The notes under the pieces were generated by a model that had not been told where the DNA came from, searched no databases, and saw only the letters and a list, made by a program, of their open reading frames with translations. Below, piece after piece: positions 24,447 through 34,325 of a DNA stretch of 64,000 nt; position 1 is the stretch's first letter; the number at the start of each line of letters is the position of its first letter. Source of the DNA: Homarus americanus. Lineage: Eukaryota; Arthropoda; Malacostraca; Decapoda; Nephropidae. The stretch lies in contig NW_024753828.1 of assembly GCF_018991925.1 (NCBI RefSeq), positions 802,859-866,858 on the forward strand, in the 5' to 3' direction. The translations under genes and the position numbers were made by a program.

Positions 24447-25360
24447 TTACACAATCCTCCGAATTGTGTGATCTAAATTGATGTAGTACACACCACTGGT
24501 CACTTTTGTGTTCTGCAGCATACTCTGTCCTGCTAACTCCACTTGAATTTGACCTTGGATTTTTTTTTGAGGCTTGTAGTTACTTTTCTTGGTTTTGTTA
24601 GATTGATAGGTGTTACTGTCTTGTTTTGCATAGTAACAGTCTTCAGTTGTACGATTCTGTTTCTTGCAAATTTTAAAATTTTCTTTTTTGTTTAGGTTTG
24701 GTACCAGTTTCTTTCTGAACCTTAATTGATACCATTGCCTCAGTGCAATGGTTCTAGCAAGAGGTTTGCATGGGGCTATTTGCACAACCTTTTGTACATA
24801 AGCTGTGAGTACTTCTGTCTTGCGGTAATCTTCCTTTTGAGCTTGATTATACTCTATATCTCGCAGAAGGAATATAAATTGTATATGCTCGATGAGGCGA
24901 TACGCTTGATCACCACTCATGTTACCGTTAGCGTCAAGCCAATCAGAGCCAGATAACTGCACTTACACCTCGTCAATTGTTTCTTCCGCTAGAGCCTGTG
25001 CCCTATACTGTAGACATCCTGTGTTTGGGCTAGTGACATGGTTCTGTTTACTATTCTAAAAATCCATGGAAGATGACTGCCAATTGCTCCCTGATCAAAG
25101 AAACTGATCAGATTGTTTCTAAACTCATCATATTTTGTTTAAGTAAAACCCATAGAATTCATTAGTCGACTTGAGCGATAGCCTGGTTTAATGGGACCAC
25201 AAACGATTGTTTCTTGATCCTCTTCGTCCTGGACATTGTTGTGTGTCTTCACATCCTCACATGCTTGGATATATGTTAATACATCATAGTTCAGATCTTC
25301 CCCTGTGAAGTCTGGGATTTGATCATGCTGTTGTAGTTGCTTGCAGCACTGGTGTTAGTC
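24447..25360 (-). pseudogene. Ty3/gypsy gag remnant with damaged zinc knuckle
   Basis: Minus-strand frames from about 25352 down give a gag-like polypeptide interrupted by stops. The 3' part (24962-24447) is open for 171 codons: basic, with 'LTAYVQKVVQIAP' and an 'ICKKQNRTTEDCYYAK' motif near 24641-24676. That resembles the CX2CX4HX4C knuckle of gag (typically C..CKK.NHTTE.C), but the upstream Cys and the His are replaced. This is consistent with decay rather than function. Confidence 0.65.
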
Positions 25361-25887
25361 ATGATAGTGGTTAGAGGTTTACTAGTCAACTGAAATAATG
25401 GTAAAGTACTAGTGCATGAAGTAGAAGATGCCAATGCACTATACTCAGGTGTAGTGTCGTAAGAACGTCATGACCTAAGTTGTGTAAATAATAATTCTTT
25501 ATATGTTTGATTTATGACTGCTTCACTGCCTTCAATCCAAGTGTTTACTTGTATAGTTCAGGTTTTATGAATTGTAATTCATGCGCACCTTTGTGTTCAC
25601 TTGTGTCAGTGTTAACTTTGTCTTGGGGTACAGTGTCACTTTAATCACTATCTAAGTTTTCAGTTTTGCTTAGAACTTGTTGATTGCTTAAAACATGCTA
25701 TAAATGATCCATAAATGTTTATTAAAGTTAAATGTTTGATAACTTTGCCAAACCATTCACTGGTAATGTGACTAAATTTTAGTGATAATTAATTGCATGT
25801 CTTTCAATTAATTGTTACAAGGCACTTGATAATAACCTATGACGACGTCTACCTTGTACAGTGATGGTATGTTGTAGAATATATTGT

Positions 25888-26648
25888 TAGGCCGTCTCTT
25901 AATTTACTTTAATATTCAGGTTCTAGGCGTAACCAAACAAAAAAAGTGAAGTAAATCAAAAGGGAAGAAAAATAAATAAAGTAAACCTTTAAGAATTTAA
26001 TTAAATAAAATACTAACACAATAAAGAGCCTCATAGGCTGTCACAACAAATTGATTCACTATCTAAACCTTTAAGACACACATGATACTAAAACATCGAA
26101 ACATCAAAAGAATAAAAATAATGCATTGGATTACGTTAACACTGCATAAACATATAAAATAACTAACACTGAAATTAACTATCGTGAAACAACACTGAAT
26201 TACTTAAATGTAACTAAGCAAGCACTGATGGACACATAAGAGACATGAATAGGTACTTGCATAGATATACCACATTGGTGGCGACAGGAACAACACAGAA
26301 ATAAAATAAAGTGACAGGTGACGAGTGTCACTCAAAAGAACGTGAACTGAATGACAAGAGGACTGGACTACTATATATAGGGTCGGCTCCCGCCAATGCG
26401 ACCAGCCGGTGAAACATGGGTCGTTTAACGATGTAGTTGGTCGTTAGAGAAACAAAGAATGCTTATTACAATACTAAATGAAGAAATAAGATGGGCTTGA
26501 ACAAATAATAACAGTTACAACCTTAACAGCACAGGGTAAGGTGACTAGATTATATAATAGTAAATATAACACATCATTACAGGAGTAATATGGAACAACA
26601 TGGAAGCATGTTATAAAAAAAAATTGAAAAATACGACACGGTCGTAAC
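25888..26648 (-). mobile_element. Probable 5' LTR of the gypsy element
   Basis: On the minus strand it opens TGTTACGACCGTGTCG (26648 downward) and could end ...GGCCTAACA at 25888, or ...CTTGTAACA at 25815. A TATATATA promoter box lies near 26368-26381 in the correct orientation. No convincing primer-binding site follows either end. A PBS-like tggtggcgacaggaac occurs on the opposite strand at about 26276, so a second overlapping LTR cannot be excluded. Confidence 0.4.
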
Positions 26649-26805
26649 AATATATAAAATGTGTACGTATATATAAACTAATCATTGTTTGTGAAATACC
26701 TAGCAAAGTAGAGTTGATTGTCATTTCTCGGCGTCGTCCTCTTGTTTATGATCTCATCAGCTGGGCTGGATGATTGACATTTTCCAAGATGGCAACAGTC
26801 TAGAT

Positions 26806-27225
26806 CAGGGGTCACCAAACTTTTTTCACAGTGGGCCGGATAACTGAAAGAATGACGAGCGCGGGCCGCATAATCATTCTGTTCAATACTTGCAAGCCAG
26901 AACGAAAGCTCTGGGAAAAAAGATGAAAAACTAAGTTTAGCATTCCATGTTAATCATGGGTGAGTGGCGTGCAATGCACAAAAAACAAAGACAACCAACA
27001 TATTTGTTTACTAAAAAGTTATCAAAGAAGGCGACGTTAGCAAAAAGATAGTTACATCAGACCTAGTGTGCACATATCCGAATCTCACAAACTAAGCAGC
27101 AAAAAAGGCAAGTGAGATTTGTGAAACTGACGTTTTATCAAGCAAATTCAAGTACTGTCGGCGGGCCTGATGAACTGACGTCGCGGGCCGGATCCGGCCC
27201 GCGGCCCGTAGTTTGGTGACCCCTG
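26806..27225. mobile_element. hAT-type MITE with perfect 8-bp target duplication
   Basis: 420 bp bounded by caggggtcaccaaac and its inverse gtttggtgacccctg. The 8-bp direct repeat gtctagat flanks it exactly (26798-26805 and 27226-27233), diagnostic of hAT transposition. The interior has 'gcgggccg' motifs near both ends and no transposase. The intact TSD and ends suggest comparatively recent insertion. Confidence 0.9.
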
Positions 27226-27465
27226 GTCTAGATGATGGCATTGTTAGAAGGGTGTGTGTATATTTTACATATTATTTTTTATAATTTGCCCCACAAGGGG
27301 GATAGTTTATTGGGCACTTCCTTGCATCCTGTGCAAGGCATTGCGCAAAAAGCTTTTGCAGCGCCCAACAGGGAAACACACAGAGTTCATGCTTGCCTAG
27401 TCAACTCATGAATTTAAGGGCGTAAGTGCCTGAAGGGCCATGGATTTCATCGGCAAGTTACATGT

Positions 27466-27839
27466 CTGTGTTCGTCTTGATACCCACAAAATGTTCTATA
27501 CTACTGAAGGTATACACAAACACTTGTTCTCTTAAAAGTAGGTTCTATTCTCGTACGGGAGATATATACAAGGGGACCAAGAAGCTCACTTCCGCACCAC
27601 AAGGACTGGCTGTCTTCACTCTCTCTATGCATTACTGCGCACTGGGATGTACAGATGCCAGCATTCACAAGCTGAATACATAATGTATAAATATGATAAT
27701 TTATATACATAATATGGTGCACAATAAATGGGAATATTACATAGAATTAATACATGTTCTGTAATACTTACTATACATAATTAATACAGTAATATAAGGG
27801 TACACAGCTGAAGGTACTACTTTGTGTCCATATCATACA
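27466..27839. mobile_element. 374-bp insertion with 6-bp target duplication
   Basis: Absent from the sister copy at the equivalent point and flanked by acatgt (27460-27465 and 27840-27845). Ends (ctgtgttcg... / ...atcataca) are not inverted repeats. It contains a short frame at 27627-27683 described separately. Class unknown. Confidence 0.6.
27627..27683 (+). pseudogene. Possible THAP-domain N-terminus (short)
   Basis: An ATG opens MHYCALGCTDASIHKLNT followed by TAA. THAP zinc fingers start M-x-x-C-x(2-4)-C and this has CALGC at the right place, but 18 residues is too little for certainty and no splice donor precedes the stop. It lies about 1.2 kb upstream of a better THAP-like segment on the same strand. 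Confidence 0.22.
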
Positions 27840-28056
27840 ACATGTAGTGACAGTATGAGTGTATTTGGGAGAATTACCGATACAATACATATGTTTATGG
27901 CACGGCGTGGCAAGTCCCTAATAAGTCAAATGCGAGGCCTGTCTGCAGGAGGAGGGATATTGGTCAGGAGGAAGGTGTGTTGGGGACGGCTGGGGACTGT
28001 GCTGCTGTAGGATAGGCACGGTAGGAGTGGAGGGAGGCGCATAGTCATTGACAGTA

Positions 28057-28740
28057 TTAAGGGACAAACCTTTTAGTGTGAGTGTGATGACGTGTGTGTT
28101 GGTAGTTGCAACAATGAGGAGGAGGTCGGGAGGTTGATGGGGAATGTCCTTCCTGGCGGAGATACGTAGTCAACGTAGGATACATGTCATCAGTATGGTC
28201 CAAACGTACAGAGCGCTGGAGTGGGGGGAATCCCGTATCATCTGGTCCAACAGAGAGCCCTGGTGAAGACAGCCCAGAGACAGGAGTAGGCATGGCCTGC
28301 AGAGGGTGGACAGGTTGAGGCACGAAGTAAACAGGGTCTGGGTGCGGGGATGAGTCAGGCTGACATGCTGGGAGAGCAGGGTTCGCCTGGTCAATCCCGA
28401 AGGGCTCCTTTGCAGTAGTGAAGGAGTCTATGGGCAGGTGAGGCTAACAGAGGGCACCATGGTTGCTGTAGGTTGATGAAGACAGCAAGTAGGGATCCAA
28501 AGAGATGCTCAACACTGCTCTCTAGTTTGTGAAGGAGGGACATGAGCTGTGCCACCTTGCTGGAGTAGAGTTTGGGGGGGGGGGCACAGGTGGTAGCACC
28601 AGGTCTGGCAGCATTGGAGTAGAGACAGGTAAGAGGCCTAGGAGTGACTGCATGGTGACGGTGGAGGGTGTCGTGTTATAGCAAGATGAGGCCATGCTGG
28701 GGCAGGCATGGCCCGGGGCAGAGAGGAGGCCTGGTTTCAG
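28057..28740 (-). pseudogene. ORF1 C-terminal remnant of the minus-strand LINE copy
   Basis: Minus frame 28323-28057 (Pro/Ser/Thr-rich, with DHTDDMYPTL and ending HHTHTKRFVP) aligns with the C-terminal part of the + strand copy (DHHEDMLVNY ... YNHTKRYVP). Upstream parts are frameshifted. Continuing past it, the nucleotide match runs directly into the LINE 3' end. Confidence 0.6.
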
Positions 28741-28887
28741 CCAGTTGTGGTGTGTATGTTGTTACCAGTAGAAATACAAGACTTGTGGCCATGTACAATG
28801 TTCAAGGAAAGGACAAAGAATCGTTGGTGTTCCGTGCTAATGTGCAAGAGTACCGACAAATCCTCACCAGACAAATATTCATCATAG

Positions 28888-28988
28888 TACTGAAAGATAA
28901 AAAGATTAGGGAGAGGTGGTGGCTTGCTGCTCAACGACAGTTCCCCATGTCAGAATCCTGCACCTACTGTTGTGACGATCATTTTGAT
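28888..28988 (+). pseudogene. THAP-type zinc-finger exon (C-terminal half of domain)
   Basis: Preceded by an acceptor-like ...catcatag and followed by a gtgagt donor at 28989. The 33 codons read VLKDKKIRERWWLAAQRQ and FPMSESCTYCCDDHFD. THAP domains share 'FP.d...r..W..A.rR......s...vC..HF', with the C-x2-H half of the C2CH zinc site at the end, here C-DD-H. The N-terminal Cys pair would have to come from another exon. THAP fingers occur in P-element-type transposases and in domesticated host proteins. It sits in the segment interrupting the minus-strand LINE copy. Whether it is still expressed cannot be judged. Confidence 0.5.
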
Positions 28989-29077
28989 GTGAGTATTAAG
29001 TTGATATACTGTATACTGTACAGGTATACCTTATTTTTAGGTTAAGATAAATTACTGCTCAAGTATCATCATGTGTA

Positions 29078-29223
29078 CAGCTCCTCCCCAACTTACGACG
29101 GGGTTAGGGACCCAAATCCAGGTTGTAAGTTGAAATGGGACTCGAAAATACGTAATTTGACCAAATTTTGGTATGACTGAGGCAGGTCGTAAGTGCGGGT
29201 GGTCGTAAGTCGGGGAGGAGCTG
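29078..29223. mobile_element. 146-bp TIR MITE (TA target site)
   Basis: Perfect inverted ends cagctcctcccc / ggggaggagctg, with a second inverted pair 'acttacgac'/'gtcgtaagt' just inside, flanked by TA (29076-29077, 29224-29225). Tc1/mariner-like non-autonomous element. Confidence 0.85.
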
Positions 29224-29387
29224 TATTTACTTACTGGGTGCCAAATGATGCAAAAGACCGATAACTCCAACATGGAAGTTTTCATCACTGTTCTCTATTT
29301 CATGTCTGGAAAAATTTAGGTTTTTGTTACCGATGTCTATATTTAATGTTGTGGAAGGACTAGGGACGACCATGGCCAGGGGATGGG

Positions 29388-29552
29388 CTAGAGATGATCA
29401 GATGACAAGCGTAATTTAACGTGCTTCATAGCTGGATGGCCGTGTTCTTGATAATACTCTACAATCATAAAGACATCTACTTTTGGTAAATTTCTTTCAT
29501 CTGCCTTGATGAACCCTGGAAGTAGTTGTCCAACCTTCTCGGCTGATTGACT
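29388..29552 (-). CDS. Exon-like open segment, function unknown
   Basis: Minus strand: an acceptor-like TTTATTTACAG (29553-29563) is followed by 54 uninterrupted codons starting SQSAEKVGQLLPGFIK, then a hydrophilic middle with 'LPKVDVFMIVEYYQEHGHP', ending at a TAG (29388-29390). Composition looks like protein (no simple repeats, mixed charge), and acceptor plus stop would make a terminal exon. I do not recognise the family. It lies 0.4 kb from the THAP-like exon but on the opposite strand, so the two are not one gene as arranged here. Confidence 0.35.
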   Translation of the reverse strand, partial: SQSAEKVGQLLPGFIKADERNLPKVDVFMIVEYYQEHGHPAMKHVKLRLSSDHL

Positions 29553-30394
29553 CTGTAAATAAACATTATTAGATAATTAATTGTGCTTTACTGTGCAACA
29601 CAGTAATGCTATACTGTATTGAATAGGGTACTGTATACAAATACAGTATTACTAAGCACATTAACTAATTCAATGGTATTAGCTGCCCCTACTACAAGTT
29701 TCAGAGTACCTGTATAAACATTCCAAACAATATTGATATTATTTTGGTTTTGGTCATCTGGGGAAACTTAAGATTAAAACTGGGATTAGGTACTTTAAAC
29801 AATAAGACAAATTATCTGTACAGGATTTCTGTCGCAAAACATTTTTCGATAGCATAAGAAAATACAGGTCATATGTTAGGTTAGGTTTGGGTATGATGAG
29901 TTACAAGGTTAGCTTAACATACATCGGTAAGGGGGGGGGGTAGTAACTCAAAACTAGTGATTTCTGATAGAAATGAAAGACTGAATCGTTCATAACACAT
30001 CATAAACCATCATGTCTAAGTACAGGGATGAACAAAACTTAAAATTTACCCACTATAGCCTGTCTCGAATCTAATGATGATATATATCCCAGTGGTTCAT
30101 TAGTGAATCATCAAAACGATAGCAGCACTATGTTGTCATGTTTACCTAGCATCAGGCATTCACAAAACAAATTCCAGCCAATGTCATTACTTCTAAATTG
30201 ACTCGTATCTCCATCAGTGTGTTGTCTGCAGGTTAAGTGGTGACGTCATTGCAAATGGCGGCCCTGTTTCTAGAGAAATAAACTTATCTCGACTATTATT
30301 GCAGGACTGTAAACTTTTATTACAAATTATATATACCATATCACTCTACGAACGTGGCAGAATGTATTTATTGTTTACCCAGGACCATCAACTC

Positions 30395-30921
30395 ATCCAT
30401 TGCAGTACCTGGGTTCAACTACCAAGCCCACACCACCCTCATCATTGTGGTCTCTGGTTTTCTGTGCACAGACGGCAAAGCGAGGGTTACGTGAACAGAA
30501 ACAACATCTAGGACGATCGCGTCGGCAGCAGGCGGTGATGGTTTGACCCCAGTGGGAACAGATAACACAAAAAGTAGCCCCGGGATGATAGGGTTCTGCA
30601 TTAAGTGGAGGGAGGACTGGGTGGGCCTCATCAGTGGTTGGGCACTCCGTCCCCTTCCATTTAACAACAGCAGCAGCTTGCGGGGAATTCCCCCGGTAGA
30701 GTCGGCGTATACTGAGTATACGAGGATTAAATTAATGAGCATCTTTGATATCAGCGAATAGAGGAAATTGTTTAACTAGGATGTGGCAACATTCAGCAGT
30801 GTCAGCTGGTGGAGGCTCCAGGACAACGCCGTCAAACCCAACAGTACTAAGTGTTTCATAGACCTCAGGAGTCAGACACATGAGAGTTTCGATTCTTTTC
30901 TCTTAGGAATTTAAGAGTGAA
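30395..30921 (-). pseudogene. ORF1 central remnant of the minus-strand LINE copy
   Basis: Broken minus frames match the + strand copy at 32510-33010: 'TPEVYETLSTVGFDGVVL' (near 30830-30885), an 'ILVKQFPLFADIKDA' block, then a Cys/His-rich region corresponding to the zinc knuckle. Frameshifts make it non-functional. Confidence 0.6.
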
Positions 30922-30926
30922 CCCAT

Positions 30927-31800
30927 TGTAAAGGCCTGGGACTTAGGGATAGAAATCCCTTATCAGACTAATCAGGATCTTAATAAAGGAAAGTCAAGGA
31001 CCAGGGTTTTCTGAGGAATAACAAACAACCGTTTGAGATTGACATCTCTTTACTATAAAAAATATAACACAAAACTCTGACACCACTCAACAAACATCAA
31101 ATAACAATTACGGGAGTCAAACAATTAATGCAGTAAACAGTTAATGGAGTCAAACAATTAAGGGAAGCAAACAATTAATGGAATCAAACAATTAAAGGAA
31201 TCAAACAATTAATGGAATCAACAATTACTTGGGGTCGACAACTGATAGAATCAAACAATGAAAGGGGCGTCAGCAATTAAAGGAATCGACAACAAAAGAA
31301 TCAAACAATGAACAGATATTTCTTACGGCAGTGGCCCTGGGGGAAGGTTCTGGAACACGGTGATCCACTGGGGGGGGGGTGTCCATTCAACTTCACACTC
31401 GAGCGACAGTGGCCGATGTCTTGAAATGGCAGGAGAACACCGGGGCGCAGACGGAGGAGATGAACTGACGGTCGTGGTATGGGGTAGTGGTAGATGACCA
31501 GAGAATTGACAGTCGATAGGTGAAGGTCTGGGGACACAGTCCACGAGTCCCGAGCCTTGATGAGATCACAGCCAGAATTTGACGAACAGCAGGGGAAGGT
31601 AGTGGAAGGTAGTGACTGCACTCACGGCTGAGCAGGATCTGCCTGCGACACCAGTAGCTGCTGCCGTTCTCACTTCTGCCTGCGACACCGGTAGCCGCTG
31701 CCGTTCTCACTTCTGTCCAAACTCCCCCAAGTGTTGGTCGCACCAGCAAACGAGAGAGTTAGCAGCGGTAACGAGCAGGAAGATCGTTTCCGCCCTTACA
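30927..31800. mobile_element. Solo LTR (874 bp) with perfect 5-bp TSD
   Basis: Bounded by tgtaaaggcc and cgcccttaca (TGTAA...TTACA inverted ends) and flanked by the direct repeat cccat (30922-30926 and 31801-31805). It interrupts the minus-strand LINE copy precisely where the sister copy is continuous. Inside are tandem 'aatcaaacaatta' motifs (31100-31300), a g-run at 31371-31379 and a duplicated 'gctgccgttctcacttctg' block (31661-31712). No coding. Orientation is not certain; an internal TATA-like signal suggests the minus strand. Confidence 0.85.
31100..31310. repeat. Degenerate tandem repeat inside the solo LTR
   Basis: About ten degenerate units of roughly 18-20 bp built on 'aatcaaacaatta(at)gg'. 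LTR U3 regions often carry such arrays, so this may be the enhancer region of the lost element. Confidence 0.65.
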
Positions 31801-32110
31801 CCCATGTTGTTTGTAGTACTCTGTCATTCAATTAAACCGATCCTCCACATCTTTGTGTGAGTCCTTGGGGAAATGGCGCATCTAGGGCAGCGGGTGGCCC
31901 ACCATTGGTATCACACCAGCCAGTGTTTTCCATAGAAACACTACTGTTACTGTCACAATCACTGAGGTCTGAATCTTGAGAGGTGAAGGATGCAGTGTGA
32001 CCAGGCGAGGTGGCAATGGTATCAGTATCGGAGATGTGTGGATCCTTGCAGGAGGAAGTGCCTCCTTTGTGTTTGTGTCGCTGGCGACCTCCCTATGCTA
32101 GCAACAGGCA

Positions 32111-33965
32111 GAGGGAGTCGAGGACAAAGGTTTTCTGTGAGATAGGTGATACCCCGAGAAAGATACTACTCAAGTCAATATAAACGCCCCAGAAGAGGCA
32201 TTCCCTCTCTCATGGATACAGACATTTCTTATATGGATAGTCATAATGCATCCCACACCCTGCAAGAGTCAGACCTCAGTGATAGTGACAGTAACAGTAA
32301 TGTTTCTATGGGAAACACTTGTCGGAGTGGCAACACCAATGCCAAGATCAGTGAGCTTCCCCTCGCCACTCACCCCTCTGCTAACCAACCAAGTAAGCTG
32401 AATCTGCACCTCCCCAAGGACTCACTGAAAACCATTGAGGAACGGTTTGATTGGACAACAAAGTATTGGAGACAACACAATTCAATTCCAAAAAGGTAAG
32501 AACCATAGCTCTATCAAGTGTCAGACACCTGAGGTCTATGAAACACTTAGTACTGTTGGATTTGACAGGGTTGTCCTTGTGCCTCCACCTGCTGACGCAG
32601 CAGTGTTGCCACATCCTAGTTAAACGATTCCCTCTATATGCTGAAATCAAAGAGGCTCTTAACTTTAATCCACGTATACTCGGTATACGTCGACATTACT
32701 GAGGGAAGACCCCACAACCAGCTGTCATAGTTAAATGGAAGGGGAGGGAGTGCCCAACCACTGCTGAGGCCCACCCAGTCCTCCCTCCGCTGTATGCAGA
32801 ACCATATTACCCAGGTCCTGCATTTTGTGTCATCTGCTCCCATTGGGGGTCACACCTTCACCGCCTGCTGCCGACGTGATCGTTCCAGATGTCGCTTCTG
32901 TTCACGTAACCATCACTCCTCCGTCTGTGCCCAGAAAATCAAAGACCACCTCAATGGGGTGATGTGGGCTACGTTGTTGACCCCAGGTGTTGTAATTGTG
33001 GTGGCTGGCACAATGCTGACTCACGGCAATGCCTCCAAACGTACGCCTGTCCCAGGAGAAGAGTCTCCCGAAGGCTGCGTCAACCTCAACCCCCCAGCCT
33101 ACCGGGCCGCATCCCTCCTCTGGCAATGCCTTCAACAGCACCTGCCTCACCTGGCTGGCAGCACCATCTCCTAACCTCCTCCCCCTCTCCTTGACGCTGT
33201 GCACTGCCCCCCCCCCACAACCCCTTTGGTGACACGACACAGATCACATCCCATTTCCACGAATTTACCAACCGTATTGAAAGACTCTTGATACACTCTG
33301 TACCGCCATGTCCAACCTACACAGACTACCCCCTGCCTCCAGCTGCTACCCAGTCACCCCCCTCTTCTGGTTTGACACAAGCTGATCGCCCCCCTGTGTG
33401 CTCCTCTTGCTCACGGCCTACTCCACCGCCGCCTGGCATCACTGCTGGCGTGGCTGCCCTGGTGTGCTGGGCTGCCCCCGTCCACCCACCACAAGCCGCG
33501 CCTGCTCATGGACCCGAGGACACCACCCCTTGCTTCCCGTCCCCCACCGGCATGCCGGCACCTGGGGTCCATCCACTCCAGTTCTTCACATCAATTGACC
33601 ACCATGAGGACATGCTAGTGAACTATGTATCTACGCCAAGAAGGACGTACCCTACCAACCTCTCGATGTCCCCCTTGAAGCCGACACTGCCGATGTACAA
33701 TCACACTAAAAGGTATGTCCCTCAATATTGTCAATGCCTATGGCCTGGCACTTGACGTTATTAGGGACCTGCCACGCTTTACCATAAACAGATAAATTGT
33801 ACCGGGAATTTTCCCCCTACACACTCATCATTCTGTCACTTTATGTAACTTGCTGACAAAACCCAGATGGGCGCTGTAAACGCTTCTGCGGTTCACCTTG
33901 CACAGGATGTAAGGGGGTGCCCAATAAACTAGCCCCCTCGGGGGCAATCTTTAAAAAAAAAAAAA
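32111..33965 (+). mobile_element. Non-LTR retrotransposon copy, ORF1-only, with poly(A) tail
   Basis: Runs from the head-to-head junction with the minus-strand copy to an A-run at 33953-33965. Just before the tail is the 3' end shared with 27265-27465 ('ttgcacaggatg', 'gtgcccaataaactagcccc'). ORF1 is followed immediately by this 3' end. No endonuclease or RT is present, as in the sister copy, so both descend from an internally deleted or naturally ORF1-only lineage. Confidence 0.7.
32146..33755 (+). pseudogene. LINE ORF1 (gag-like) with zinc knuckle, frameshifted
   Basis: Starts with a 117-codon frame (32146-32499) containing the acidic/Ser stretch ESDLSDSDSNSNVSMGNT. It continues in shifted frames (TPEVYETLSTVGFDRVVLV at 32520-32580; AEIKEALNFNPRI near 32640). 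A Cys/His block follows with CRFCSRNHHSSVC (about 32890-32930), fitting the CX2CX3HX4C knuckle of I/Jockey-type ORF1 proteins. Last comes a Pro-rich C-terminus ending YNHTKRYVP. ORF1 proteins bind element RNA. Several frameshifts make this copy inactive. Confidence 0.6.
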
Positions 33966-34069
33966 TCAAGCTGCTATCGTTAGCCTGGTGAGTTGCTCAT
34001 AATAATGGTTGTCCCTTGTGTAACAAGGATGGCCTTGCCAAGAGCTAACTAGTCGTGAAATTATTTAAG

Positions 34070-34325
34070 GTGTAGAAGCTGTCGCCAACACAACAACCAC
34101 ACCATAGGTTAACGAGCTACATGACCCAGTGTCAAGGAATAGTCCGAGAAGACCAGACAACTCGCCAACTGCACTGCAAATTGATTAACATTCAGGTTCC
34201 CAATTACTGCTGGGTAGACAGAGGCAAATGGCGTAAAGAAACTTGCCCATAGTTTCACCCTGCCCAGGGATTGACCCAGGTCCACTCGCTTGCGAGGCGA
34301 GCAAGCTGACCATTACACCACAGTT
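34070..34325 (-). mobile_element. tRNA-derived SINE
   Basis: On the minus strand it starts gtggtgtaatggtcagc (box A-like, about 34306-34322), followed by an anticodon-arm-like ctcgcctcgcaagcgag and gggtcaatccc (box B-like, about 34267-34277). This is a tRNA-like head of about 70 nt. The unrelated tail down to 34070 recurs at 50450-50662. The head is too diverged and too firmly joined to the tail to be a tRNA gene. Confidence 0.75.

Larger units (their letters stand above)
22778..26648 (-). mobile_element. Degenerate Ty3/gypsy LTR retrotransposon, 3'-truncated
   Basis: On the minus strand the order is LTR-like region, gag, protease/pol N-terminus, reverse transcriptase, as in Ty3/gypsy elements. 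The element stops abruptly inside RT near 22778. RNase H, integrase and 3' LTR are absent. All coding parts carry stops or frameshifts, so it is inactive. It lies antisense in the putative CLASP intron. Confidence 0.75.
27265..32110 (-). mobile_element. Non-LTR retrotransposon copy (ORF1 only), repeatedly interrupted
   Basis: Minus-strand relative of the + strand copy at 32111-33965. Matching blocks: 3' end with 'gtgcccaataaact' (27285-27465), post-ORF1 and ORF1 C-terminus (27846-28745), zinc-knuckle and central ORF1 (about 30395-30921), ORF1 N-terminus (31806-32110). Interruptions are a 374-bp insertion (27466-27839), a ~1.65-kb segment (about 28750-30395) and a solo LTR (30927-31800). As in the sister copy, ORF1 runs straight into the 3' end with no endonuclease/RT. 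Confidence 0.7.

Noticed and set aside
26276..26300. PBS-like tggtggcgacaggaac on the + strand as start of a plus-strand retroelement
   Set aside because: No plus-strand gag/pol follows, and the surrounding coding remnants are on the minus strand. Noted only as an ambiguity.
34255..34323. Possible tRNA gene
   Set aside because: Box A/B-like motifs are present but the stems are diverged and the sequence continues into a repeated SINE tail.
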